Source of the DNA: Brachybacterium sp. UMB0905
GTDB taxonomy: Bacteria > Actinomycetota > Actinomycetes > Actinomycetales > Dermabacteraceae
Assembly (NCBI RefSeq): GCF_002871795.1
Contig: NZ_PNHL01000013.1
Location: 9,799 to 73,798, forward strand
Direction of reading: 5' to 3'
DNA: 64,000 nucleotides
A program made the position numbers and the translations under genes. Position 1 is the stretch's first letter. Each line of letters begins with the position of its first letter. The notes beneath the pieces are model-generated. The model had not been told where the DNA came from. It saw nothing but the letters and a program-made list of their open reading frames with translations, and did not search any database. Shown here piece after piece: positions 19,343-28,635 of the stretch.

Positions 19343-20396
19343 CCGCGCGCGAACCCGAGGCAGGGCCCTGGGCGGTGTCTGCGGCGGAGTCGCTGGGATG
19401 GCCTGCTGAGCTCGCAGCAGTGCTGGGCACGTCGGCATCTGCAGCCGCATCGTGCCCGTCCTCGTTCGCGTGGTGCCCGATGGGCAGCAGGTGCATGATC
19501 CCCGCGGCGACCAGGCCGATCACCAGGCCGAACAGGAACGAGAAGAACGTGTTGACCAGCCACGCGAGTGCCGTGCCGACACCGGCGACGCCGTGGACCT
19601 GCTCCTCGAGGTGGTGCACGAAACCGTAGGGCTGAGCGAGCCCCAGATCGTGGGTGCCCACCAGCAGGATGTGCCCACCCACCCACAGCATCGCGACCAT
19701 GCCCACGTAGCTGATGACCTTCATGACGGTCGGCATCCCCTGCACCAGGCCGGTGCCGAACCTGCGCTTCGCCGCGGAAGCGTCCTCATCACGGGCCATC
19801 GCCAGGCCGATGTCGTCCATCTTCACCAGGATCGCCACCGCCCCGTACACCAGGGCGGTGATGCCGATCGCGATGACCACGAGCACCGCAGCGCGCATCC
19901 ACACGCTGTCGGTGTCCACCGAGTTCATGGAGATCACCATGATCTCCGCGGAGAGGATGAGGTCGGTGCGCACCGCGCCCTTGACCACCGTGTCCTCCGC
20001 ATCAGTGCCCGTCGCAGCTGCGGGCGCCTTCTTCTCGACACCCCGGACCAGCTCGATGATCTTTTCCGCGCCCTCGAAGGAGAGGTACAGGCCGCCCAGC
20101 ATCAGCAGCGGTGTCAGCAGCCAGGGGGCGAACACGCTCAGCAGCAGCAGGATCGGCAGGATGATCAGCAGCTTGTTGCGCAGCGACCCCTTGGTGATCC
20201 GCCAGATGATCGGCAGCTCCCGCTTGGGCTTGATGCCCTGCACATACTGCGGCGTGACCGCCGCGTCGTCGATCACCACACCAAGTGCCTTCGTCCCGGC
20301 GCGGCTCGAGGCCGCTGCCACATCATCGGCGCTCGCGGCGGCCAGGCGCGCGAGCGCGGCGACGTCATCGAGCAGTGCGGCAAGTCCACCGGCCAT
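19314..20396 (-). CDS. DUF808 (YedI-like) integral membrane protein
   Basis: A 360-residue membrane protein of the DUF808/YedI family, function unknown. It begins MAGGLAALLDDVAALARLAA, includes AGTKALGVVIDDAAVTPQYV, LSFEGAEKIIELV, and RTDLILSAEIMVISMNSV, all recognisable family blocks, and has about six to eight helices. The C-terminal 50 residues are hydrophilic and His/Asp/Ser-rich (HHANEDGHD), a tail that could bind metal. The ATG at 20396 is preceded by AAGAAGGAT. It is convergent with the phosphoribosyltransferase gene, overlapping it by 29 bases, and divergent from the MFS gene at 20526. Confidence 0.82.
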   Translation of the reverse strand: MAGGLAALLDDVAALARLAAASADDVAAASSRAGTKALGVVIDDAAVTPQYVQGIKPKRELPIIWRITKGSLRNKLLIILPILLLLSVFAPWLLTPLLMLGGLYLSFEGAEKIIELVRGVEKKAPAAATGTDAEDTVVKGAVRTDLILSAEIMVISMNSVDTDSVWMRAAVLVVIAIGITALVYGAVAILVKMDDIGLAMARDEDASAAKRRFGTGLVQGMPTVMKVISYVGMVAMLWVGGHILLVGTHDLGLAQPYGFVHHLEEQVHGVAGVGTALAWLVNTFFSFLFGLVIGLVAAGIMHLLPIGHHANEDGHDAAADADVPSTAASSAGHPSDSAADTAQGPASGSRAVSPQRPHQE

Positions 20397-20525
20397 CGGA
20401 TCCTTCTTCCCCTCGGGCAGCACCGCGGTCGCGGCTCGGCACAGAATAGCGGCCCGGGGCACAGGATCCTGCCCTACAGTGGCCCGGGCTCGGGAGGCGC
20501 TCGGGCCGCACAGCAAGGAGCGGCA

Positions 20526-21695
20526 GTGGACGGCATGCGCACGTGGCTGGGGGTGACATCCCTGGCCGTGGGGATCTTCGTGCTCATCACCGTCGAGGAG
20601 CTGCCCATCGGGGTGCTCTCGGTGATGGCCCCGGATCTGGGGGTCAGCGAGGGCGTCGCGGGGCTCGCGGTGACCGTCCCCGGCGTGCTCGCCGCCCTCG
20701 TGGCGATGTCCACACCCCTGCTGGTCCGGGGGCTGGACCGGCGCCTGGTGCTCATCATCGCTCTGCTCAGCGTGGTGATCTCCTGCGCTCTCAGCATCAT
20801 CGCCCCGAGCTTCGGATGGCTGCTGCTGGCACGACTGTTCGCCGGGGTGTCCATCGGCCTGTACTGGGCGGTCCTCCCGATCGTGGCAATGGGCCAGGTG
20901 GAGCCCCACCGCGTCCCTGCCGCGCTGACGCTCGCCTTCAGCGGCACCGGCGGTGCGCTCGTGCTGGGCGTGCCCACCGCCGCATGGATCGGCTCCCACG
21001 TGGGCTGGCGCGCCTCCTTCGCGGTGGTGGGAGCCGTCGCAGCCCTCGTCGCCGTGGCTATCCTGCTGCTGGTCCGGCCGGTCCACTCCCGGCAGGCCGT
21101 CACCCCCTCCATGATGCGCACCGCTCTGACCACCCGGGCCGTGCGCTACGTGCTGGCCTTCACGGGCCTCGGCGTGGTGGGCCAGTTCGCCACCTACAGC
21201 TATGTCAGCCCGCTGCTGGTCCAGCGCGCCCAGGTGCCGCTGCGCGATCTCGGGCTGCTTCTGCTGCTGTTCGGCATCGCCGGGCTGATCGGAAACTTCG
21301 CCGTCGGCCCGCTGATCCGCCGCAGCGCTCCACTCGCGGTGCTGGTGGTGATCGGCGGGACCCTCGCAGCGTTGCTCGCCGTGCTCGTGCTGGTGCACTC
21401 ACCGGGGGCCGCGATGATCGTCATGCCGCTGTGGGGGCTGTGCGTCGGGGCGGTGTCCGTCAGCGTGCAGGCGTTCATCACCGCCGAAGCCCCGGAGGTC
21501 CTCGAGGAAGGCACCGCGCTGAACAGCGCCATGTTCAACGCCTCCATCGCCGTCGGGGCACTGATGGGAGGCATGGTCCTGGACCGCGCCGGAATGGATC
21601 CGATGATCCTCACCTCGGTGATCCTGGTCGGAGCGGCGACGGTGCTGGCCGCCGATTACCTGCGCCGACTGGGGGCACGGCCCGCCCGGCCCTGA
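20526..21695 (+). CDS. MFS transporter, DHA1 (AraJ/YdhP-like) family
   Basis: A 389-residue twelve-helix exporter. Helix 1 carries TVEELPIGVLSVMAPDLGVS, typical of the AraJ/PbuE/YdhP branch of DHA1 transporters, and the loop after helix 4 has LARLFAGVSIGLYWAV. Relatives export purines, arabinose-like sugars or drugs. The start is GTG with AAGGAG 6 bases upstream, and TACAGT at about 20474 could be its -10 box. It is divergent from DUF808 and convergent with phosphoketolase. Substrate unknown. Confidence 0.82.
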   Translation: MDGMRTWLGVTSLAVGIFVLITVEELPIGVLSVMAPDLGVSEGVAGLAVTVPGVLAALVAMSTPLLVRGLDRRLVLIIALLSVVISCALSIIAPSFGWLLLARLFAGVSIGLYWAVLPIVAMGQVEPHRVPAALTLAFSGTGGALVLGVPTAAWIGSHVGWRASFAVVGAVAALVAVAILLLVRPVHSRQAVTPSMMRTALTTRAVRYVLAFTGLGVVGQFATYSYVSPLLVQRAQVPLRDLGLLLLLFGIAGLIGNFAVGPLIRRSAPLAVLVVIGGTLAALLAVLVLVHSPGAAMIVMPLWGLCVGAVSVSVQAFITAEAPEVLEEGTALNSAMFNASIAVGALMGGMVLDRAGMDPMILTSVILVGAATVLAADYLRRLGARPARP

Positions 21696-21736
21696 CTCAC
21701 GGCAGGGCGGGGCGGGACGCGCTCAGCGCGGAGAGC

Positions 21737-24202
21737 TCATTCGTTGTCCCCGCCGGTGTCGAGCCCGGCGGCTGCGGCATCGCCGCCGTCATCCCACTGC
21801 CAGGCGGCGATCTCCGGCAGGTCCTCGCCCTCGGCGTACGCGTAGGCCCGTGCGCGCAGCCGCTCGTCCTCCATCCGCTGGCGCAGGCTCGCGTAGCGGG
21901 TCCCGAGCCCGTCGACCCGGTCGATCACGTCCATCACCAGGTGGAAGCGGTCCGTGTCGTTGCGCATGAGCATGTCGAAGGGCGTGGTGGTGGTGCCCTC
22001 CTCCTTGTAGCCGCGCACGTGCATTCGCGAGTGGCGGTCGTGCCGGTAGGCCAGGCGATGGATCAGCCACGGGTAACCGTGGTAGGCGAAGATCACCGGG
22101 ATGTCCTCGCCGAAGTACCCCTCGAAGTCCTTCTGCGACAGCCCGTGCGGGTGCTCGGTGTCGTCCTGGAGACGCATCAGGTCCACGACGTTGATCACGC
22201 GCACCTTGAGGCCGGGGACCTCCTCGCGCAGGATCTTCGCCGCCGCGAGCACCTCGATCGTCGGGATGTCGCCGGCAGCGGCGAGGACCACGTCGGGCTC
22301 TTGCCCGGCCACCTCGGTGCCCGCCCATTCCCAGACTCCCAGGCCGCGCGCGCAGTGCAGCACGGCCTCATCCATGCTCAGCCAGTTCGGGTTCGGCTGC
22401 TTTCCGGCCACCACCACGTTCACGTACTGCTTCGAGCGCAGGCAGTGGTCATAGGTGGACAGCAGCGTGTTCGCATCCGGCGGCAGGTACACCCGCACGA
22501 TCTCCGCCTTCTTGTTGACCATGTGATCGATGAAGCCGGGGTCCTGGTGCGAGAAGCCGTTGTGGTCCTGCCTCCACACATGGGAGCTCAGCAGGTAGTT
22601 CAACGAGGCGATGGGGCGGCGCCACTCGATCTCGTTCGTGACCTTCAGCCACTTGGCGTGCTGGTTCACCATCGAGTCGACGATGTGGATGAAGGCCTCG
22701 TAGGAGGAGAACATGCCGTGGCGGCCGGTGAGCAGGTAGCCCTCGAGCCACCCCTGGCACTGGTGCTCGGAGAGCATCTCCATCACGCGGCCCGCACGGG
22801 CCAGATGCTCCTGGTGGTCATGGTCCTCGAAGTCCGCATTCCACTGCTTGTCGGTGACCTCGTAGACGGCCTGCAGACGGTTCGAGGCGGTCTCATCCGG
22901 CCCGAAGATGCGGAAGGTCGTGGGGTTATCCCGCGCGACGTCCCGCAGGAAGGTGCCCAGCACCTTCGTGGCCTCGGCGAGAGTGCCGCCCGGACCGGGC
23001 ACGTCCACGGCGTAGTCGCGGAAGTCAGGCATCCGCAGCGGGGCGAGGACCGATCCGCCGTTGGTGATGGGGTTCGCCGACATGCGCAGCTCCCCCTCCG
23101 GGGCCGTCTGCGCGATCTCCTCGCGCAGGCGGCCGCCCTCGTCGAACAGCTCCTCGGGGCGATACGACCGCATCCAGTCATCGAGGTCGCGCAGGTGCTC
23201 CTCGGTGTCGCGGGCGTTCGCGAGCGGCACCTGGTGGGAACGCCAGGAGCCTTCGGTCTGCTGCCCGTCGATCTCCTTCGGCCCGGTCCATCCCTTCGGG
23301 GTGCGGAAGATGATCATCGGCCAGGCCGGACGCACGGTCTCGCGGCCGGCCTCGGCGTCCTCCGCCGCCTGTCGCTTGATCGCGGCGATCGCATCCAGTG
23401 CCTGGTCCATGACCTTTGCGAACCGGCGGTGGATGGAGAGATGGTCCTCGTCGTCGAACCCGGCGGTGAAGACCAGGGGATCGTGGCCGTAGCCGCGCAT
23501 CAGCGAGACCAGCTCGTCCTCCCCGATACGGGCCAGCAGCGTGGGATTGGCGATCTTGTAGCCGTTCAGGTGAAGGATCGGCAGCACCACGCCGTCCTGC
23601 TGGGGATTCACGAACTTGTTCGAGTGCCAGGAGGTGGCGAGCGGGCCGGTCTCCGCCTCGCCGTCTCCCACCACGGTGAAGGCGATCTGATCGGGGTTGT
23701 CGAACATCGCACCGTAGGCATGGGAGAGGGAATAGCCCAGCTCCCCGCCTTCGTGGATCGAGCCGGGCGTCTCCGGTGCCACATGCGAGGGAACCCCGCC
23801 GGGGAAGGAAAACTGGGTGAACAGCCGCTTCAGGCCCTCCTCGTCCTCGCCGACCGCGGGGTAGACCTCGGAGTACGTGCGCTCGAGGTACGTGGCGGCC
23901 ACGAGCCCGGGCCCGCCGTGACCCGGACCGGTCACGTACATGGCATGCAGGTCGCGCTGCCGGATCGCCCGGTTGGCGTGCGCGTAGAGGAAGGTGAGTC
24001 CCGGGGTGGTGCCCCAGTGCCCCAGCAGCCTCGGCTTGACGTGCTCGCGCTGCAGCGGGCGGCGCAGCAGGGGATTGTCCTTGAGGTAGATCTGTCCCAC
24101 CGAAAGGTAGTTGGCGGCGCGCCACCAGGCGTCGAGCCGCTCGAGGTCCTTCTTCTGCGGGGCGGAGGCGGGGGAGTCCGGCCAACGGGGGATCGTGGTC
24201 AT
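21737..24202 (-). CDS. xfp: Xylulose-5-phosphate/fructose-6-phosphate phosphoketolase
   Basis: An 821-residue thiamine-diphosphate enzyme that cleaves xylulose-5-P or fructose-6-P with phosphate to acetyl-phosphate plus glyceraldehyde-3-P or erythrose-4-P in the cytoplasm. Visible signatures: [19 protein letters not shown], the ThDP site [20 protein letters not shown], the middle [12 protein letters not shown], and the C-terminal block [20 protein letters not shown]. The length matches the family (about 790-825). The ATG at 24202 is chosen over an ATG 63 bases upstream because AAAGGTG precedes it and the extra residues are not family-like. It stands alone; no acetate kinase or phosphotransacetylase gene is adjacent. 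It provides a carbon-saving bypass of glycolysis feeding acetyl-phosphate. Confidence 0.93.
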   Translation of the reverse strand: MTTIPRWPDSPASAPQKKDLERLDAWWRAANYLSVGQIYLKDNPLLRRPLQREHVKPRLLGHWGTTPGLTFLYAHANRAIRQRDLHAMYVTGPGHGGPGLVAATYLERTYSEVYPAVGEDEEGLKRLFTQFSFPGGVPSHVAPETPGSIHEGGELGYSLSHAYGAMFDNPDQIAFTVVGDGEAETGPLATSWHSNKFVNPQQDGVVLPILHLNGYKIANPTLLARIGEDELVSLMRGYGHDPLVFTAGFDDEDHLSIHRRFAKVMDQALDAIAAIKRQAAEDAEAGRETVRPAWPMIIFRTPKGWTGPKEIDGQQTEGSWRSHQVPLANARDTEEHLRDLDDWMRSYRPEELFDEGGRLREEIAQTAPEGELRMSANPITNGGSVLAPLRMPDFRDYAVDVPGPGGTLAEATKVLGTFLRDVARDNPTTFRIFGPDETASNRLQAVYEVTDKQWNADFEDHDHQEHLARAGRVMEMLSEHQCQGWLEGYLLTGRHGMFSSYEAFIHIVDSMVNQHAKWLKVTNEIEWRRPIASLNYLLSSHVWRQDHNGFSHQDPGFIDHMVNKKAEIVRVYLPPDANTLLSTYDHCLRSKQYVNVVVAGKQPNPNWLSMDEAVLHCARGLGVWEWAGTEVAGQEPDVVLAAAGDIPTIEVLAAAKILREEVPGLKVRVINVVDLMRLQDDTEHPHGLSQKDFEGYFGEDIPVIFAYHGYPWLIHRLAYRHDRHSRMHVRGYKEEGTTTTPFDMLMRNDTDRFHLVMDVIDRVDGLGTRYASLRQRMEDERLRARAYAYAEGEDLPEIAAWQWDDGGDAAAAGLDTGGDNE

Positions 24203-24473
24203 GGTGTCAGAGCACCTTTCCGAGTCGACGTGCCCGCGGCGCTGCCGCGGGAAGTTGTCTTCCACCGTACGGCGCGAGGGAAGTGACAGGAAGGGATGTC
24301 CGGAGCTGGTGGCGCCTCGGGGCGACCCGTCGGGGAGAGGTGCGCAGAGGGACGATAAGGCGCAGATGAGAGTCTTTTCAGAGGAAGGCCGACGCTAGTG
24401 TGGAGCCTTTACGCTGGTCACATCGCAGACATCGTGGCGCCCGTGTCCGGGCGTCAGGAATCAGGAGGGCCCC

Positions 24474-25184
24474 CTGAACCGCGCCCTCATCCGCCCCGCC
24501 CCGCTGCGAGCTGCTGCCGCTGGTCTGCTCGCCCTGGCATTCGCCACCGGCTGCAGCGCCGGCAGCGAGGAGCAGGGCGACGCCACTGACGCCCCCGGCA
24601 TCGGCCAAGAGGAGGGCGACGCCGACGCTGAAGACCCGGCCGCGAGCGGCGGCGGTGACGACCAGGCGAGCGACGGCGGTGGTGCCGCGGCGAGCGACGG
24701 CTGGGGAGAGACTGCAGAGGACACCGCAGCGGCCGCGCCCCTGCCGGCCGACGCGGACCTCGCGACCGAGGCGCTGCCCGTCCCGGCCGAGGAGGCGGTG
24801 CGGATCGCGACCGAGGCAGCCGGTGGGGGCGATCTGGTGCAGATCGACATCGATCACGAGGACGGCAGCTGGCAGTGGGAGGTCGAGCTCGCCGCCGACA
24901 CCGTGCGTCACGACGTCACCGTGGACGCGACCACCGGCGATGTCGTCGAGCAGGAACAGGACGACGAGGACGAGCAGGATCCTATCGTGGATGTCACCAC
25001 GCCTCTGGCCTGGCAGGACGCCCTGGACCTCGCGGTTCAGGAGGTGCCCGGCGCGGTCAGCGGCTGGGTGCTGGACTCCGACGACGGCGTGATCGCCTAT
25101 GAGATCGACATCGAGCGCGAGGACGGCGGCGACGTCGACGTCCTCGTGGAGGTCGAAAGCTCTCAGGTGACCGTCGACGACTGA
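24474..25184 (+). CDS. PepSY-domain lipoprotein with an apparent CTG start codon
   Basis: A 236-residue secreted lipoprotein. The signal sequence is LNRALIRPAPLRAAAAG followed by a hydrophobic core and the lipobox AFATGC, lipid-modified Cys at residue 27. A Gly/Asp/Ala-rich linker (about 30-95) leads to two PepSY-like repeats: PAEEAVRIATEAAGG, then TTPLAWQDALDLAVQEVPGA, each followed by acidic beta-strand sequence. PepSY domains often inhibit or regulate extracellular proteases. There is no ATG, GTG or TTG in frame between the upstream stop at 24396-24398 and residue 1. Instead a perfect AGGAGG (24463-24468) stands 5 bases before CTG 24474. A TACGCT near 24411 may be its -10 box. Confidence 0.8.
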   Translation: MNRALIRPAPLRAAAAGLLALAFATGCSAGSEEQGDATDAPGIGQEEGDADAEDPAASGGGDDQASDGGGAAASDGWGETAEDTAAAAPLPADADLATEALPVPAEEAVRIATEAAGGGDLVQIDIDHEDGSWQWEVELAADTVRHDVTVDATTGDVVEQEQDDEDEQDPIVDVTTPLAWQDALDLAVQEVPGAVSGWVLDSDDGVIAYEIDIEREDGGDVDVLVEVESSQVTVDD

Positions 25185-25200
25185 TCGGGCGACGTGACGC

Positions 25201-25233
25201 AGCGGGGGCGGGGTCGATGACCCCGCCCCCGCT
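25201..25233. terminator. Perfect 15-bp hairpin between convergent genes
   Basis: Bases 25201-25215 pair perfectly with 25219-25233 around GAT. It lies between the stops of the PepSY lipoprotein gene (25184) and the convergent amidohydrolase gene (25255), so it probably serves both transcripts. Confidence 0.8.
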
Positions 25234-25254
25234 GTGTCGCTGCACCGCACGTGA

Positions 25255-26436
25255 TCAGCGCGGAGCGATCACCGCAGTCCCGTCGGCGTCTCGGTGCATG
25301 ACCTCCTTGCCCGCCTGCCACACCCGTTCGGTGCGGTGGCGCACGTCCAAGGGGTCGCCCTCCCACAGCACGAGGTCCGCCTCCTTGCCCTCAGCGATCG
25401 AGCCGATGCGGTCCGCGAGCCCCAGCACCTCGGCGGGATTCAGGGTGATCGCCCGCAGCGCAGCGGCCGGATCCATGCCGTGCTTGACCGCGAGCGCCGC
25501 CTGATGGACCAGGAACTCGATGGGCACCACCGGGTGGTCGGTGATGATCGAGACCTTCACCCCAGCCGCGGTGAGGATCCCCGGTGCCTTCGGGGTGCGC
25601 TCACGCACCTCCACCTTCGAGCGGGAGACGATCAGCGGCCCGTACAGCACCGGAACTCCCGCGGCGGCGATGCGGTCGGCGATCAGGTAGGACTCGGTGC
25701 CATGGTCCAGCACCAGCTCGTAGCCGAACTCCTCCGCGATGCGCAGCGCGGTGGCGATGTCATCGGCCCGGTGTGAGTGCTGCCGCCAGGGGATCTCCCG
25801 CGCCAGCACCTTCGCGAGTGCATCGGAGACCAGATCCGGATCCCGCTCATCCTCCGGCTTCGCCGCCCAGGCGCGGGCTTTCGCGAACGCTTGCCGGATC
25901 GTCAGAGCCACGCCCAGGCGCGTGGCGGGAGTGCGCTTCTGCTCGCCGTAGACCCGCTTCGGATTCTCGCCGAGCGCCGCCTTGATGCCCGAGGGTTCGC
26001 GCAGCACCATCTCGTCGACCACCCGGCCGTGTGTGCGCAGCGCGACCGCCAGCCCGCCGATGGGATTGCCCGAACCGGGGTTGACGTTCACCGCGGTGAT
26101 GCCGCCTTCGATCGCGTCATCGAACCCGATCTCCATCGGGTTGATCGCATCGATCGCGCGGGCCGCGGCCATTACCGGGTCGGTCATCTCATTGGTGTCC
26201 TGCCCGGCCCAGCCCTCACCCTCCTCATGGACCCCCAGGTGGACATGGGCGTCGACGAACCCGGGCAGCAGCCACGCCCCGCCTGCATCGATCACCGCAG
26301 CGCCGTCGGGGATCGGGGCGTCGGGGCCGAGCGCAGTGATGCGGTCGCCGGTGACCACGACGGCGCCGTCGAAGGGCTCGGACTCGATCGGGACGACGTG
26401 GGCGTTGGTGATGGCAAAGGTGTCGGGTGTGCTCAT
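25255..26436 (-). CDS. Amidohydrolase (imidazolonepropionase-like)
   Basis: A 393-residue cytoplasmic metal-dependent amidohydrolase. The N-terminal beta-sandwich ends in LLPGFVDAHVHLGVHEEGEG, giving the first metal-binding His-X-His. HSHRADDI and DHGTESYLI hold later metal ligands, and SIITDHPVVPIEF contains the conserved Asp of the TIM barrel. The closing PAEVLGLADRIGSIAEGKEADLVLWEGDPL block is the typical family C-terminus. Relatives hydrolyse imidazolone propionate, isoaspartyl peptides, cyclic amides or organophosphates. No pathway neighbours help to choose among these, so the substrate is open. Confidence 0.85.
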   Translation of the reverse strand: MSTPDTFAITNAHVVPIESEPFDGAVVVTGDRITALGPDAPIPDGAAVIDAGGAWLLPGFVDAHVHLGVHEEGEGWAGQDTNEMTDPVMAAARAIDAINPMEIGFDDAIEGGITAVNVNPGSGNPIGGLAVALRTHGRVVDEMVLREPSGIKAALGENPKRVYGEQKRTPATRLGVALTIRQAFAKARAWAAKPEDERDPDLVSDALAKVLAREIPWRQHSHRADDIATALRIAEEFGYELVLDHGTESYLIADRIAAAGVPVLYGPLIVSRSKVEVRERTPKAPGILTAAGVKVSIITDHPVVPIEFLVHQAALAVKHGMDPAAALRAITLNPAEVLGLADRIGSIAEGKEADLVLWEGDPLDVRHRTERVWQAGKEVMHRDADGTAVIAPR

Positions 26437-26515
26437 GGCATGACCCTGTGCGGCGGCGGGCAGGACGTCAAGTCCGGTCCTGGCGCGGGATCACTCCTGG
26501 TGGCGTCTGGCCGGG

Positions 26516-26599
26516 ATGGTGCTCGTGGTGTTCGCGGTGGCGGCGATGGTGCTGCTGGGCGTGCAGTACAACCTGGTCGCCGCGCAGCTGCGTTTCTGA
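26516..26599 (+). CDS. Possible 27-residue hydrophobic peptide
   Basis: The frame from ATG 26516 encodes MVLVVFAVAAMVLLGVQYNL followed by VAAQLRF and a stop: a single transmembrane helix. The open frame extends upstream to 26444 and would add WWRLAG-type residues that suit a membrane border, but contains no ATG, GTG or TTG. No clear Shine-Dalgarno is present. It lies between the divergent amidohydrolase start and PPK2. It could be a small membrane protein gene or chance; I place little weight on it. Confidence 0.3.
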   Translation: MVLVVFAVAAMVLLGVQYNLVAAQLRF

Positions 26600-26647
26600 G
26601 CGAGGCACCGGATGCGGTGGCACTGACGGGTGGGGTGCGGGGCCGCA

Positions 26648-26676
26648 GGGCCGACGGATGCTCTGCCCGTCGGCCC
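26648..26676. terminator. Hairpin with the recurring GGGCCGACGG arms upstream of PPK2
   Basis: Bases 26648-26657 pair with 26667-26676 (10 pairs, 9-base loop). It lies upstream of the PPK2 promoter and downstream of the possible small peptide frame, so it may insulate PPK2 or end a short transcript. Confidence 0.5.
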
Positions 26677-26686
26677 CGGTGCGCGG

Positions 26687-26692
26687 TACCCT
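26687..26692 (+). promoter_or_regulatory. -10 box (TACCCT) of a probable leaderless PPK2 transcript
   Basis: TACCCT ends 6 bases before the ATG at 26699. The intervening bases are GCGGGG and no usual Shine-Dalgarno spacing exists, which fits transcription starting at the start codon. Confidence 0.5.
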
Positions 26693-26698
26693 GCGGGG

Positions 26699-27580
26699 AT
26701 GTCGAAGCAGACGAAGGCGAAGAAGTCCGGTGCGAAGGCCCGCCCGCACGGCTACGAGATCCCCTCGGGCTGGACCGGGGACGTCACCGAATTCGATCCT
26801 CGGGCCACCCCCGGGTTCGACGGCGGCAAGAAGCAGGGCAAGCAGCTGCTCGCCGAGCGCTCCGAGAAGCTCTCCGAGCTGCAGGAGCGCCTGTACGCCG
26901 CGCACCACGGCGCGGACGGCGGGCGGTCCGTGCTGCTCGTGGTGCAGGGCATGGATACCTCCGGCAAGGGCGGCATCATGCGTCATGTGGTGGGGCAGGT
27001 GGATCCGCAGGGCGTCGAGATCGCCGCGTTCAAGGCCCCCACCGCGGAGGAGAAGAAGCACGACTTCCTGTGGCGGATCCGCAAGCGTCTGCCGCAGCCC
27101 GGCCTCATCGGTGTCTTCGACCGCTCCTACTACGAGGACGTGCTCATCCACCGGGTCCACGGCTGGGCCGACGCCGGTGAGATCCGCGAGCGCTACACCG
27201 CGATCAACGCCTTCGAGCGTGAGCTCGCCAAGGACGGCATCGCCGTTATCAAGGTCATGCTGCACATCTCCCACGCCGAGCAGGGTCAGCGCCTCATGGA
27301 ACGCCTCGAGCGGGCGGACAAGCACTGGAAGTTCAATCCCGGGGACGTCGATGAGCGCAGCCACTGGGAGGACTACATGGAGGCGTACACCCGCGCGCTG
27401 CGGGCCACCTCCACCGTCGGCACCCCGTGGCACGTGATCCCGGCGGATCGCAAGTGGTTCGCGCGTCTGGCGGTCCAGCAGCTGCTGCTGGATGCACTCG
27501 AGGAGATCGACCCGCAGTGGCCCGTGGCGGAATTCGACGTGGCCGAGCAGATGGAGCGCCTGCGCGCCACCATGGCCTGA
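26699..27580 (+). CDS. ppk2: Polyphosphate kinase 2 family protein
   Basis: A 293-residue enzyme that transfers phosphate between inorganic polyphosphate and nucleotides. The Walker A-like motif is GMDTSGKGG (residues 84-92) and the Walker B-like motif is [10 protein letters not shown] (from residue 140). The conserved [15 protein letters not shown] and the late [14 protein letters not shown] lid and base-binding segments match the class I PPK2 type that phosphorylates ADP or GDP. The first 40 residues are a basic extension ([11 protein letters not shown]). The downstream ATG at 26699 is chosen over an upstream in-frame start because a TACCCT box stands just before it. It is probably cytoplasmic and independent of its neighbours. 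Confidence 0.9.
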   Translation: MSKQTKAKKSGAKARPHGYEIPSGWTGDVTEFDPRATPGFDGGKKQGKQLLAERSEKLSELQERLYAAHHGADGGRSVLLVVQGMDTSGKGGIMRHVVGQVDPQGVEIAAFKAPTAEEKKHDFLWRIRKRLPQPGLIGVFDRSYYEDVLIHRVHGWADAGEIRERYTAINAFERELAKDGIAVIKVMLHISHAEQGQRLMERLERADKHWKFNPGDVDERSHWEDYMEAYTRALRATSTVGTPWHVIPADRKWFARLAVQQLLLDALEEIDPQWPVAEFDVAEQMERLRATMA

Positions 27581-27627
27581 GCGAGAAGCTGCCATCCTTC
27601 CGCGGACCTGCCGGTTCAGGGGGGACC

Positions 27628-27656
27628 TTGTGCCCGCGGCGAGTCCGCGTGAGGAT
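27628..27656 (+). promoter_or_regulatory. Promoter of tpx (leaderless)
   Basis: TTGTGC at 27628-27633 and GAGGAT at 27651-27656 are separated by 17 bases. The -10 box ends 6 bases before the tpx ATG and there is no Shine-Dalgarno, so the transcript is probably leaderless. Confidence 0.5.
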
Positions 27657-27662
27657 GGGGCC

Positions 27663-28160
27663 ATGGCTTCCATCACCTTTCAGAACAACCCCGTGACCAC
27701 CATCGGCGAGCTGCCGGCCACCGGCAGCAGCCTGCCTGCCTTCGAGCTTGTGGGCACTGACCTCAGCGCCGTGCGGAGCGAGGACCTCGCTGGTCAGCGC
27801 CTCGTGCTGAACATCTTCCCGTCGGTGGACACCGGCACCTGCGCCATGTCCGTGCGAGCCTTCAACAAGCTCGCCGAGGAGCTGCCGAACACCCGCGTGG
27901 TGTGCGTGTCCAAGGATCTGCCGTTCGCGCAGGACCGCTTCTGCGGCGCCGAGGGCATCGAGAACGTCACCACCGCGAGCGCCTTCCGCTCCTCCTTCGG
28001 TGAGGACTTCGGCGTGACCATGACCGATGGTCCGCTCGCCGGGCTGCTCTCCCGCGCGGTGGTCATCGCCGATGAGAACGGCAAGGTCATCTACACCCAG
28101 CAGGTCCCCGAGATCGCCGACGAGCCCGACTACGACGCGGCGAAGGCGGCTCTGTCCTGA
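27663..28160 (+). CDS. tpx: Thiol peroxidase (atypical 2-Cys peroxiredoxin)
   Basis: A 165-residue cytoplasmic peroxidase that reduces hydrogen peroxide and organic peroxides using thioredoxin. The peroxidatic cysteine is C60 in [12 protein letters not shown] and the resolving cysteine is C94 in DRFCGAEG, the spacing expected for Tpx. The length equals the family's usual 165 or so residues. It follows PPK2 by 82 bases and precedes a DUF488 gene by 28 bases on the same strand, so those two may share a transcript. Confidence 0.93.
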   Translation: MASITFQNNPVTTIGELPATGSSLPAFELVGTDLSAVRSEDLAGQRLVLNIFPSVDTGTCAMSVRAFNKLAEELPNTRVVCVSKDLPFAQDRFCGAEGIENVTTASAFRSSFGEDFGVTMTDGPLAGLLSRAVVIADENGKVIYTQQVPEIADEPDYDAAKAALS

Positions 28161-28188
28161 ACGGCTGCATCTGCGCGGTGCGTGCTCG

Positions 28189-28566
28189 ATGAGCATCCTG
28201 GACATCTCCTGCGCCCGGGTGCGGGATCTGCTGGACGACGGCGGTCCCGCCCCGGGCGAGCATCGCGCCCTGGTGGATCGCTTGTGGCCGCGGGGAGTGC
28301 GCAAGGACCGCCTGGCCCTGACCGAGTGGACGAAAGACGTCGCGCCCAGCACGGAGCTGCGTCGAGCCTTCCACCACGATGAGCTGAGCTTTGAGCAGTT
28401 CTCCGCGCAGTATCGCGAAGAGCTCACCGCCTCCGGGGAGGCTGAGGCGCTCGCCGAGCGAGCCCGCAACGCAGGTGCTGATCACCTGGTTATCGTCTAC
28501 GCGGCACGTGATCCCGAGCGCAACCATGCCCGGGTGCTCGCCACCCACCTCACCTCCAGGGCCTGA
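28189..28566 (+). CDS. DUF488 (YeaO-like) family protein
   Basis: A 125-residue protein of the DUF488/YeaO family. The family hallmark VDRLWPRGVRK is at residues 30-40, followed by LTEWTKDVAPSTELRRAFHH and the C-terminal HLVIVYAARDPERNHARVLA. Function is not established; members are often near stress or metal genes. The ATG is chosen because family similarity begins at once (ISCARVRDLL). It is probably cotranscribed with tpx. Confidence 0.82.
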   Translation: MSILDISCARVRDLLDDGGPAPGEHRALVDRLWPRGVRKDRLALTEWTKDVAPSTELRRAFHHDELSFEQFSAQYREELTASGEAEALAERARNAGADHLVIVYAARDPERNHARVLATHLTSRA

Positions 28567-28621
28567 GCCGGGATCACGGCCGCGACAGGGCGGCGGCGCT
28601 CAACCCCGCTCGGGGGACAGA

Positions 28622-28627
28622 TAGTCT
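28622..28627 (+). promoter_or_regulatory. -10 box (TAGTCT) of a probable leaderless TSUP transcript
   Basis: TAGTCT ends 8 bases before the GTG at 28636, and there is no Shine-Dalgarno. This resembles the arrangement seen at several other starts in the window. Confidence 0.45.
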
Positions 28628-28635
28628 CGACCCCT

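Noticed and set aside
20543-24286. Very long plus-strand frame across the MFS gene and phosphoketolase
   Set aside because: It crosses two genes in wrong frames; no recognisable protein sequence.
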